A stretch of DNA of 64,000 nucleotides from NCBI GenBank assembly GCA_030431825.1, contig JAUIIJ010000008.1:1-64000 (forward strand), read 5' to 3'. The DNA comes from Alphaproteobacteria bacterium (lineage in GTDB: Bacteria; Pseudomonadota; Alphaproteobacteria; Rhodobacterales; Rhodobacteraceae). Positions 8,843-17,728 of this stretch are shown here, piece by piece (the stretch's first letter is position 1; each line of letters starts with the position of its first letter). A model generated the notes under the pieces. That model had not been told where the DNA came from. It ran no database searches and worked only from the letters and a program-made list of their open reading frames with translations. Both the position numbers and the translations under genes were made by a program.

Positions 8843-9918
8843 TGACCGCACAGCAATTGACTGGAGATATCAAAAGAGATCCCAATGCGAATCGTAACGA
8901 TATCCTTTTGAATGAGCTGCGCCAGATCCTGTGGCAAACTGATAAACCAAAGGTTGTCAGGGAGATTTTCGAGCGCGTAAAGCAACAACCGATCCCTAAA
9001 CGGGCCTCATTGAAGCATATAAGAAAAAATGCGCTTATGACTGTCGCGCAATGGAGGCTAACAGGAGATATTACTCCAAACTACAATAATGTGAATGAAG
9101 CGCGGATCCAGATGTGGGAGATAGAACACCATTGCCCGATCTTTGAATTTCAGAAGGCATTCACCGCGCGCATTAGCCGGGATTTTCCAAGCGCCCCTGG
9201 TCCAAGAGAGGTTTCTCAGATATATCAAAGCCTCGACCATGCAATGCCAACTAAGCTGCTTTCGCCTGAAGATGGAATAGCAGTGATTCGTCGTCCTAAT
9301 GCCAATCGAACGTTCTTGGTTTTTCCTGGTCTTACGTATCTGGTTTCAAACCTCTCCCCATATTTATGGGATAAGGTCATTGCTCAACCCTTAAATGCCA
9401 ACGTTATCGCCTGTTTTGATACATCCAAAAGGTTGTTCTTGGGGGGAATTGACACAGTAGGTAACCGATCTGAAACAGTTTCATATATCAGAAATTTACT
9501 CTACGAATTTCGCGACACAAAAGTAACGGCTATTGGCGGGTCGGCCGGTGTCTTTGCCGCGTTGCATGCCAGCTGCGATCTAGGTATCGAACACATCGTC
9601 GCAACTTCAGGGACAACATCACTTCAAATTGGCTTAAATGACTCCGGTCGCCAAGTTTATACTAAATTGTTCGCGGCCGCCGACAGAGGCGAAGTGGAGT
9701 TAGTTGATCTAGTTTCAAAAGTATCTGACTCCAAGATCAAGAGAGTTGATTTCTTTGTTGGAAAACAGAACAAGTACGACATGGATCAAATGTTGGCACT
9801 GCATAGACATTCAGATGTCGTGGTGCCTCATCTCTACGATTCAGATGCGCATAACATTATCGTGCCGGCCATAGTTGATGGGTCGTACATGAAAGCGATA
9901 AAGGCGATGCCCGCCTGA
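8839..9918 (+). CDS. AT-rich alpha/beta-hydrolase-like protein of the KAS III/ACP cluster
   Basis: A 359-residue protein. The first 120 residues are helical and basic and match nothing I recognise. The rest looks like an alpha/beta hydrolase: FLVFPGLTY as an oxyanion strand-loop, GGSAG near residue 234 as nucleophile elbow, and DSDAHN near residue 337 supplying the histidine. It could release or transfer the acyl chain from the ACP encoded just upstream. Base composition changes sharply at its start: it is visibly richer in A/T than every neighbour and uses A/T-ending codons, pointing to separate acquisition. Start at the overlapping ATG 8839. Function inferred from fold and context. Confidence 0.72.
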   Translation: MMTAQQLTGDIKRDPNANRNDILLNELRQILWQTDKPKVVREIFERVKQQPIPKRASLKHIRKNALMTVAQWRLTGDITPNYNNVNEARIQMWEIEHHCPIFEFQKAFTARISRDFPSAPGPREVSQIYQSLDHAMPTKLLSPEDGIAVIRRPNANRTFLVFPGLTYLVSNLSPYLWDKVIAQPLNANVIACFDTSKRLFLGGIDTVGNRSETVSYIRNLLYEFRDTKVTAIGGSAGVFAALHASCDLGIEHIVATSGTTSLQIGLNDSGRQVYTKLFAAADRGEVELVDLVSKVSDSKIKRVDFFVGKQNKYDMDQMLALHRHSDVVVPHLYDSDAHNIIVPAIVDGSYMKAIKAMPA

Positions 9919-9928
9919 GGACCTGCGC

Positions 9929-9985
9929 GCCGACACATCCTGCGCCCCGCGATGATACACGGGGCGCAGCATCCGCCATGTCGGC
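9929..9985 (+). terminator. Nested hairpin after the acyl-chain cluster
   Basis: CTGCGCCCCG (9940-9949) pairs perfectly with CGGGGCGCAG (9960-9969), and outside it GCCGACA (9929-9935) pairs with TGTCGGC (9979-9985). No U-run follows. It starts 11 bp after the stop at 9918 and probably ends or protects that transcript. Confidence 0.55.
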
Positions 9986-10068
9986 AGGCGCGATGAGCAC
10001 CGATCGGAGAAATCAGGTTCGATGAACCCGCGCGCGCTTTGCAAGACAGGGGTAAATCATTGAAATGA

Positions 10069-10144
<76 letters not shown>

Positions 10145-10186
10145 GTGAAGATGCGTTTACGAAAAGCGCACGGGGCGTGCAAGCCC

Positions 10187-10756
10187 TTATGACAACAATC
10201 GACTCTCGCTGTTTTTGATGTGGTAGACCACCCCCTGCCCGCCACCGATCGTGTCGAACGCCTCGGCCGGCAGGCCCTGCGCAACACAGCGGATCACCCG
10301 GGACGTGATACCATGTGTCACGATCACCGCCGGGCCCTCCAGATCGCGCAGAAACGCCCGCGCCCGGCATTCGAGCGCAATCAGGCCTTCGCCTCCGGGT
10401 GCATGATCGTACCAGGCCATATCGCCGGTCTCGAACAGATGCGGAGCCTGCTCCGCGATTTCGCTGCGCAGCAGCCCCGTCCACTCGCCGACGTCGATTT
10501 CGCGCAGTCGCCTGTCGGGCAAGATGTCCGAACTCAGCCCTTCTGCCGCAATCCGTGCCGTCGACATCGCCCGTCCCTGCGGGCTGGCGAACCAGGGCCA
10601 CCCCGACACCCCGAACGCCCGCAGGAGATGGTTCTGTTGCCGTGCCTGTGCCCGTCCTGTCCCGGTCAAAGCCGAATCCAGACCGCCCTGCATCCGCCCC
10701 TCGCGGTTCCATTCAGTCTCGCCATGACGCAGGATAAGGAACTCGGGAAAGGACAT
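10187..10756 (-). CDS. Histidine phosphatase family protein (phosphoglycerate-mutase-like)
   Basis: About 189 residues of the cytoplasmic histidine phosphatase superfamily. The phospho-acceptor motif LRHGETEWN lies at the N terminus, with the partner RLREIDVGEWTG in mid-protein and the second catalytic histidine in VIVTHGITSRVI. Members act on phosphoglycerates, sugar phosphates or nucleotide-derived phosphates; the substrate cannot be told here. The ATG at 10756 gives MSFPEFLIL; an in-frame GTG at 10765 is possible. It is flanked by two near-identical tRNA-Val genes on the same strand. Confidence 0.88.
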   Translation of the reverse strand: MSFPEFLILRHGETEWNREGRMQGGLDSALTGTGRAQARQQNHLLRAFGVSGWPWFASPQGRAMSTARIAAEGLSSDILPDRRLREIDVGEWTGLLRSEIAEQAPHLFETGDMAWYDHAPGGEGLIALECRARAFLRDLEGPAVIVTHGITSRVIRCVAQGLPAEAFDTIGGGQGVVYHIKNSESRLLS

Positions 10757-10808
10757 CTTGGTCACCGGAAATGAAAGGGGGCGCCGCCAATGGCCGCGCC
10801 CCGAAATC

Positions 10809-10883
10809 TGGTGGGTGATAAGAGATTTGAACTCCTGACATCTTCGATGTGAACGAAGCGCTCTACCACTGAGCTAATCACCC
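10809..10883 (-). tRNA. tRNA-Val (anticodon CAC)
   Basis: A minus-strand cloverleaf with encoded CCA (10809-10811). It is nearly identical to the tRNA-Val at 10069-10144 in acceptor, D and anticodon stems. The anticodon loop is TTCACAT, giving anticodon CAC for GUG codons, and the D-loop is one base shorter. The T-loop is TTCAAAT. Confidence 0.95.
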
Positions 10884-10896
10884 GTGAGGCGGGGTA

Positions 10897-11214
10897 TTAA
10901 CCGTCTTGCGGCGTCTCTGCAAGGCCTGTTGTCGTTTCACTTTTCGTATTCGCGGTCCGGCGCAGCTTGCATATCGTGATGCTGCCGTTTTGCTTTTCGA
11001 TCCTGCGGTTGATGCGCAGCTTGCCAAATGGCTGCAGGTTCAATTCGCGGCCGTCGGCAATCGCTTCTCCCAGTATCGCCAGCATGGCCTCGACGACGGG
11101 TTTGGCATCCTTCTTCTTGATGCCTGATCGGGCGACCGCAAGGTCGATCAGTTCTTTCTTCTTCATCTCTCCGGCTGACTCGCTGCCGGTTTCGGTCGGA
11201 GTGGAAACTGTCAT
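10897..11214 (-). CDS. HU/IHF-like DNA-binding protein (divergent)
   Basis: A 105-residue basic protein downstream of lon, where hup genes commonly sit. After a 17-residue Ser/Thr/Glu-rich leader, the HU helices appear (KKKELIDLAVARSGIKKKDAK, then VEAMLAILGEAIADG) followed by LNLQPFGKLRI, matching the HU helix-turn-helix and first strands. The DNA-embracing arm is atypical: the usual proline-containing RNPxTG tip is missing and the C-terminal helix is replaced by a polar tail. It may bind DNA differently from HU or act as a nucleoid accessory. ATG at 11214; an internal ATG would give MKKKELID. Confidence 0.78.
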   Translation of the reverse strand: MTVSTPTETGSESAGEMKKKELIDLAVARSGIKKKDAKPVVEAMLAILGEAIADGRELNLQPFGKLRINRRIEKQNGSITICKLRRTANTKSETTTGLAETPQDG

Positions 11215-11285
11215 CTGGGCTTACCTTTCATGTGTTCCGCCGTACCGGAAAGTTAGCGGATCGGGCAGGTGATTCCCAGCAACGC

Positions 11286-11314
11286 AAAAGGGCGGCCCGT
11301 GACCGAACCGCCCT
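11286..11314 (-). terminator. Rho-independent terminator of lon
   Basis: AGGGCGG (11289-11295) and CCGCCCT (11308-11314) form a 7-bp GC stem with a 12-base loop. On the minus strand the stem is followed by TTTT (complement of 11286-11289). It lies 20 bp after the lon stop and before the HU-like gene. Confidence 0.7.
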
Positions 11315-11333
11315 CTGCTTCACTTGCTCAGTA

Positions 11334-13748
11334 TCAGTGCGTTCTGGCGGTCGAACCGTCATCAGCCGGCGCCAGGGCCGCCCGCGCCGCGGCGGCTTCT
11401 TCTTCCGCCGCTTCGTCCCATTCGACCGCTTCCGGCTCGCGTACCAGGGCATGCTTGAGCACTTCGGAAACGTGCTTGACCGGAATGATCTCAAGCCCGT
11501 CTTTCACATTGTCCGGGATATCGGCCAGGTCCTTTTCATTCTCTTCCGGAATGAGGACCGTCTTGATACCGCCGCGCAATGCCGCCAGCAACTTCTCCTT
11601 CAGCCCGCCAATCGGCATCGCATTACCACGCAACGACACCTCGCCGGTCATGGCGATATCCTTGCGCACCGGTATCTGGGTCAGAACCGACACGATCGAA
11701 GTGACCATCGCAAGGCCGGCACTTGGCCCGTCCTTGGGCGTGGCGCCGTCCGGCACGTGCACGTGGATGTCCAGCCGGTCAAACCGCGGCGGTTTCACCC
11801 CGATCTGCGGACTGATCGAGCGCACATAGGAACTGGCCGCGTCGATGCTTTCCTTCATCACGTCGCCCAGCTTGCCGGTGGTCTTCATCCGCCCCTTGCC
11901 CGGCAGGCGCAGCGCTTCGATCGGCAGCAACTCGCCCCCGACGCTGGTATAGGCCAGCCCGGTCACGACGCCGATCTGGTCTTCCTGCTCGGCCAGCCCG
12001 TAGCGGTACTTCTTCACACCGAGGAAATCGCCCAGGTTCTCTGGCGTGACCGTCACGTTGTCGGCCTCGCCCTTGATGATCCGGGTCAGGCTCTTGCGGG
12101 CCACCTTGGCGATCTCGCGTTCAAGGTTCCGCACGCCCGCCTCGCGGGTGTATGTGCGGATGATCTCGGTCAGCGCCGCGTCGGTCAGATCAAACTCCCT
12201 GGCCTTCAGGCCGTGGTTCTTGACCTGCTTGGCGATCAGGTGCTGTTTGGCGATTTCGCGCTTCTCGTCCTCGGTATAGCCGGCCAGCGGAATGATCTCC
12301 ATCCGGTCCAGAAGCGGACCCGGCATGTTGTAGGAGTTCGACGTGGTCAGGAACATCACGTTGCTCAGATCATACTCGACCTCGAGATAGTGATCCATGA
12401 ACGTGTTGTTCTGTTCCGGGTCCAGCACCTCGAGCATCGCGCTCGCCGGATCGCCCCGGAAATCCTGGCCCATCTTGTCGATCTCATCCAGCAGGATCAG
12501 CGGATTGGTCGTCTTGGCCTTTTTCAGAGCCTGGATGATCTTGCCTGGCATCGACCCGATATAGGTCCGGCGATGGCCGCGAATCTCGCTTTCATCGCGC
12601 ACCCCGCCCAGGCTGATCCGGATGAACTCGCGCCCGGTCGCCCTGGCCACGGACTTGCCCAGCGATGTCTTGCCTACGCCCGGCGGTCCGACGAGACACA
12701 TGATCGGGCCTTTCATCTTTTTGCTGCGCTGCTGCACCGCAAGATACTCGACGATCCGTTCCTTGACCTTTTCCAGCCCATAGTGATCGTTGTCCAGAAT
12801 CTGCTGCGCCTTGCCCAGATCCTTCTTGACGCGCGATTTCACGCCCCACGGGATCGACAGCATCCAGTCAAGGTAATTCCGCACGACGGTCGCCTCGGCG
12901 CTCATCGGGCTCATGTTTTTCAGCTTCTTGAGCTCGGCATCGGCCTTTTCGCGCGCTTCCTTGCTCAGCTTGGTCTCGGCGATCCTGGCTTCCAGCTCGG
13001 CAATCTCGCCCTCGCCTTCCTCGCCATCGCCCAGCTCCTTCTGAATGGCTTTCATCTGCTCATTCAGATAGTATTCCCGCTGGGTCTTCTCCATCTGGCT
13101 CTTGACGCGGGTCTTGATCTTCTTCTCGACCTGCAACACGCTCAACTCGCCCTGCATCAGGCCATAGACCTTCTCCAGACGCTCGCTGATCGACAGCGTT
13201 TCAAGCAGTTCCTGCTTCTGCGCGACCTCGATCCCGAGATGCCCCGCAACGAGGTCCGCCAGCTTGGCCGGTTCGGTAGAGTCGCCAACCGCGGCCAGTG
13301 CCTCTTCGGGGATGTTCTTGCGCACCTTCGCATAGCGCTCGAATTCATTCCCGACCGAACGCACCAAGGCTTCGGTCGTGGTCACGTCCCCGGGCATCTC
13401 GGTCATGTACTCGGCACGCGCCTCGAAAAAACTGTCATTGTCGAGATATTCGGTGATCCGAACACGGGCCTGCCCCTCGACCAGCACCTTCACCGTGCCG
13501 TCGGGCAGTTTCAGCAATTGCAGAACGTTGGCCAACACGCCAGCGGCGTATATGCCATTGGTATCGGGATCGTCTTCGCTCGGTTCGATCTGGCTCGACA
13601 ACAGGATCTGCTTGTCATCGGCCATCACTTCTTCCAGCGCGCGCACCGATTTTTCCCGGCCCACGAACAACGGAACGATCATGTGCGGAAACACCACGAT
13701 GTCACGCAGGGGCAGGACGGGATAGGAGGAATTCAGGGGCTCTTGCAT
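11334..13748 (-). CDS. lon: ATP-dependent protease Lon
   Basis: An 804-residue full-length LonA protease that degrades misfolded and regulatory proteins in the cytoplasm. The N-terminal substrate domain begins YPVLPLRDIVVFPHM. The AAA+ domain has Walker A GPPGVGKTS near residue 355 and Walker B LILLDEIDKM. The protease domain has the catalytic serine in DGPSAGLAM and the lysine in GGLKEKLLAA. The tail is rich in alanine and glutamate. The ATG at 13748 is the natural start. It has its own terminator at 11286-11314, then the HU-like gene in the same direction. Confidence 0.97.
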   Translation of the reverse strand: MQEPLNSSYPVLPLRDIVVFPHMIVPLFVGREKSVRALEEVMADDKQILLSSQIEPSEDDPDTNGIYAAGVLANVLQLLKLPDGTVKVLVEGQARVRITEYLDNDSFFEARAEYMTEMPGDVTTTEALVRSVGNEFERYAKVRKNIPEEALAAVGDSTEPAKLADLVAGHLGIEVAQKQELLETLSISERLEKVYGLMQGELSVLQVEKKIKTRVKSQMEKTQREYYLNEQMKAIQKELGDGEEGEGEIAELEARIAETKLSKEAREKADAELKKLKNMSPMSAEATVVRNYLDWMLSIPWGVKSRVKKDLGKAQQILDNDHYGLEKVKERIVEYLAVQQRSKKMKGPIMCLVGPPGVGKTSLGKSVARATGREFIRISLGGVRDESEIRGHRRTYIGSMPGKIIQALKKAKTTNPLILLDEIDKMGQDFRGDPASAMLEVLDPEQNNTFMDHYLEVEYDLSNVMFLTTSNSYNMPGPLLDRMEIIPLAGYTEDEKREIAKQHLIAKQVKNHGLKAREFDLTDAALTEIIRTYTREAGVRNLEREIAKVARKSLTRIIKGEADNVTVTPENLGDFLGVKKYRYGLAEQEDQIGVVTGLAYTSVGGELLPIEALRLPGKGRMKTTGKLGDVMKESIDAASSYVRSISPQIGVKPPRFDRLDIHVHVPDGATPKDGPSAGLAMVTSIVSVLTQIPVRKDIAMTGEVSLRGNAMPIGGLKEKLLAALRGGIKTVLIPEENEKDLADIPDNVKDGLEIIPVKHVSEVLKHALVREPEAVEWDEAAEEEAAAARAALAPADDGSTARTH

Positions 13749-14009
13749 GCTCAGTCCTTATCATTGGCAAGATGGCACTCGTCCCGCTTTGCGGCAACGC
13801 TCGGCCATCTCCGGTCTCTGGTATCTAAGGTGGGGCCTTCGCCGGCCAATTCAACCTCGGTGCCTCTTCGGGTGGTCACAATGGCGCGTGCGACCGGGCA
13901 GGACAAGGGCGCATTTGCATTCATCGCAACAAAAGCACGCGCAAGGAGACATGCGACGGGACGGCGGACGGGGCGCCTTGGCCGTCAGGCCAACAGCGTC
14001 GCACGACCG

Positions 14010-15149
<1,140 letters not shown>

Positions 15150-15275
15150 TTACCGGTCCGACATGCAAAAGCAAAGCCCAAGCGGACATCACCTGCGCAT
15201 CGTGACGCCATGTCCGGCCAGGCAACCGACGCGACAGCGCCTTGAATTGCCCGGGCGATACGGTGAAAAGGAACC

Positions 15276-15301
15276 GCAGGCACGATATGCAGGCACAATA
15301 T
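15276..15301 (+). repeat. 13-bp tandem direct repeat upstream of the SPFH gene
   Basis: GCAGGCACGATAT (15276-15288) is followed at once by GCAGGCACAATAT (15289-15301), one mismatch apart. The pair ends 11 bp before the ATG at 15313 and could be a regulator site or a recent slippage duplication. Confidence 0.6.
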
Positions 15302-15312
15302 GAGGACGCGCC

Positions 15313-16203
15313 ATGACCGAAGACCAGATTTATGCCCTTCTGGGTGACAGCGGCATCTACATCCTTGGCGCGATTCTCGTTGTCGTCATCATCTTCAAGG
15401 GCGTGCGCATCGTGCCTCAGTCGGAAAAGCACGTGGTCGAACGCTTTGGTCGCCTGCATTCGGTGCTGGGTCCCGGCATCAACTTCATCGTGCCCTTTCT
15501 CGATGTGGTGAAACACAAGATCTCGATCCTCGAACGCCAGCTTCCCAACGCCACGCAGGATGCGATCACCAAGGACAACGTTCTGGTTCAGATCGACACA
15601 TCGGTGTTCTACCGCATTCTCGAACCGGAAAAGACCGTCTATCGCATCCGCGACGTGGACGGGGCCATCGCCACGACCGTTGCCGGCATCGTGCGCGCGG
15701 AGATCGGCAAGATGGACCTCGACGAAGTGCAATCCAACCGCGCCCAGTTGATTTCGCGCATCCAGGAAAGCGTGGAAAGCGCCGTTGACGACTGGGGAAT
15801 CGAGGTTACACGTGCCGAAATTCTCGACGTCAATCTCGATCAGGCCACCCGCGACGCCATGCTGCAACAACTCAACGCCGAACGCGCCCGCCGGGCGCAG
15901 GTCACCGAAGCCGAAGGTCAGAAGCGCGCGGTCGAACTCAACGCCGATGCCGAGCTTTATGCCGCCGAACAGACCGCCAAGGCCCGCCGCATCCAGGCCG
16001 ATGCCGAAGCCTATGCCACCTCCGTCGTTGCCACGGCAATCAAGGAAAACGGGCTCGAAGCCGCGCAGTACCAGGTGGCCCTGAAACAGGTCGAAGCGCT
16101 CAACAAACTTGGGGCCGGCGATGGCAAACAGACGATCCTTGTTCCCGCCAATGCGCTCGAAGCCTTCGGTGACGCGTTCAAGATGCTGAGAGGCAAATCC
16201 TGA
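15313..16203 (+). CDS. qmcA: SPFH/band 7 (stomatin-like, QmcA type) membrane-anchored protein
   Basis: A 296-residue protein with one N-terminal transmembrane helix (about 14-30), an SPFH/band-7 domain beginning RIVPQSEKHVVERFGR, and a long alanine/glutamate-rich coiled coil (EAEGQKRAVELNADAELYAA region). Such proteins form oligomeric cages at the inner membrane and modulate membrane proteases or membrane order. The next gene is an NfeD protein overlapping by one base; stomatin and NfeD are a well-known partner pair. The ATG follows TGAGGA at 15301-15306. Confidence 0.92.
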   Translation: MTEDQIYALLGDSGIYILGAILVVVIIFKGVRIVPQSEKHVVERFGRLHSVLGPGINFIVPFLDVVKHKISILERQLPNATQDAITKDNVLVQIDTSVFYRILEPEKTVYRIRDVDGAIATTVAGIVRAEIGKMDLDEVQSNRAQLISRIQESVESAVDDWGIEVTRAEILDVNLDQATRDAMLQQLNAERARRAQVTEAEGQKRAVELNADAELYAAEQTAKARRIQADAEAYATSVVATAIKENGLEAAQYQVALKQVEALNKLGAGDGKQTILVPANALEAFGDAFKMLRGKS

Positions 16204-16472
16204 TGGCCCTCTGGTCGCTCTGGTGGGCGTGGGTCTGCCTGGCCCTGCTCCTCGGTATCGCGGAAATCCTGCTGCCCGGTTTCATTTTCCTCGGCTTTGC
16301 GATTGGCGCCGTTGTGGTCGCGGTGCTGCTGGGCCTTGGCCTGGCGATCTCGCTGCCCGCGCTGCTCCTGCTCTTTGCGGCGTTGTCACTGGTGACGTGG
16401 CTGCTCCTGCGCCGCTATTTCGCGCTGCCAAAGGGGCAGGTAAAGACCTTCAAGGATGACATCAATGACTGA
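16203..16472 (+). CDS. Short NfeD-family membrane protein
   Basis: An 89-residue protein of three hydrophobic helices (about 3-22, 25-45 and 48-68) ending in a short polar tail. It lacks the protease and OB-fold domains of long NfeD proteins. Motifs GIAEILLPGFIFLGFAIGA and the terminal RRYF are typical of the short class. Its ATG overlaps the stop of the SPFH gene by one base, so the two are co-translated and probably form a membrane complex. Confidence 0.88.
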   Translation: MALWSLWWAWVCLALLLGIAEILLPGFIFLGFAIGAVVVAVLLGLGLAISLPALLLLFAALSLVTWLLLRRYFALPKGQVKTFKDDIND

Positions 16473-17436
16473 TGCGCCCGTCCCGATGGAGGCCGCGCAA
16501 ATCCGCAAACTCGAAGGTCGCTCGCTGCAGGTCGCGATGTGGGGAAACCTGTTCATGGCCTTGGCCGGGATCGCCGCCGCCGTCTTGTCCAACTCGATCG
16601 CGATCTTGACCGATGGCCTGTTCTCGCTGATCGGCTTTACTGCGGCGTTTCTGGGGCGGCGGATCAGCCAGAATGTCGAAGCCGGCCCCGACCGCCTGCG
16701 CCCCATGGGATATGCCGCGGACGAAGCACTGTTCACCACCTTTCGGGCGCTGTCGCTGCTCGGCCTCGTGATCTTTGCCGTGGCAACGGCCAGCATGAAC
16801 ATCTACAAATATCTCAGCGGCGGCACCCCGCCCGAACTCGTCTACGCCCCCTTGCTGATCTATTTCGCGGTGATCGGCGCGACCTGTTTCCTGCTCTGGG
16901 CATTGCATCACCACACGTGGTCGCACACCGGCAAGAGCAGCGACATCCTGCGCCTCGAAGCCAAGGCGTCCATGTTCGACGGCGTCATCACGGCCGCTGC
17001 CGCCGCCGGGCTCGGAGCGGTCTATGTTTTCCGTGACGGGCTTCTTGCCCCGATTGCCCCCATCGGCGACTCGATCGTCGTCCTGGTGCTCTGCCTCGTC
17101 GTCGTCGGCCAATACCGAAGCGATCTGATGACCGGTATGGGCGAACTTGTCGGAGTTACCGCCAGCCCCGCGACCCTCGCCACCGCGCGCCGCGCGATCC
17201 GCCCCGCGATTTCCGAATATGGCGGTACGCTCACGGATCTGTCGGTTGTCAAGCAAGGCCGCAGCCATCTCGTGACCGCCTATTACGATCCAGGCAGGCC
17301 GGTCTCCGCAGCCCGTATAGACGAGATCAACCTGCGCATGATCGCAGATGTACGCACCGACCTGCCCGGTGCCGATGTTCTGTTGATCATCAGCGAACAC
17401 CCCCGCCGCTGGCCCGACGACATCAGCCCGTTCTAA
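16465..17436 (+). CDS. Cation diffusion facilitator (CDF) family metal transporter
   Basis: A 323-residue membrane protein with about six helices and a C-terminal cytoplasmic domain. Aspartates expected at the metal site occur in NSIAILTDGLFSL (helix 2) and ASMFDGVITAAA (helix 5). The usual histidines of zinc-specific members are replaced, so iron, manganese or another ion is possible. ALHHHTWSHT lies in a cytoplasmic or loop segment. The ATG at 16465 is preferred because AAGGA sits at 16452-16456; an ATG at 16456 would overlap that site. It overlaps the nfeD end by 8 bp. Confidence 0.85.
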   Translation: MTDAPVPMEAAQIRKLEGRSLQVAMWGNLFMALAGIAAAVLSNSIAILTDGLFSLIGFTAAFLGRRISQNVEAGPDRLRPMGYAADEALFTTFRALSLLGLVIFAVATASMNIYKYLSGGTPPELVYAPLLIYFAVIGATCFLLWALHHHTWSHTGKSSDILRLEAKASMFDGVITAAAAAGLGAVYVFRDGLLAPIAPIGDSIVVLVLCLVVVGQYRSDLMTGMGELVGVTASPATLATARRAIRPAISEYGGTLTDLSVVKQGRSHLVTAYYDPGRPVSAARIDEINLRMIADVRTDLPGADVLLIISEHPRRWPDDISPF

Positions 17437-17589
17437 CCCGCCGTGATGGAAGCCGAAGGCGAAGGGCCAGGCGCGGTACAACCGCTACTTGAGGGCATCA
17501 ATCGGGCAAATTCGCCTCAAAGTTGCCGTATTTCGAGAATCATGCTAGGCTAACCCTTTATTGCCTAGAGTATTTTTTGGAGTTTCAGC

Positions 17590-17709
17590 ATGAAGTACGC
17601 GTTTTTTAGCGTCATCCTATCTATTGCGATGTTGCCAATCGACTCACAGACGCGCCCGAGCGATCCGGCAGCCGGGCCATGCAATCCGACCGTCGAACGC
17701 TGCCCCTGA
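17590..17709 (+). CDS. Tiny secreted peptide (39 aa) heading an unknown operon
   Basis: An open frame below usual gene-calling size. A good ribosome site GGAG (17579-17582) lies seven bases before the ATG. The product begins MKYAFFSVILSIAML, a short signal-peptide-like hydrophobic stretch, then a polar Ser/Pro-rich tail with two cysteines (GPCNPTVERCP) that could form a disulfide. It ends 19 bp before the gene for a 707-residue membrane protein in the same direction. It could be a secreted signal, a small subunit or only a translational leader. The N terminus and ribosome site are seen; the role is not known. Confidence 0.45.
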   Translation: MKYAFFSVILSIAMLPIDSQTRPSDPAAGPCNPTVERCP

Positions 17710-17728
17710 TTCCGGCAAAGCCAGACAG

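Noticed and set aside
13978-13993. TTGGCC-GTCA-GGCCAA hairpin after tgt as a terminator
   Set aside because: A short six-pair stem with no T-run on the minus strand; too weak to list as a feature.
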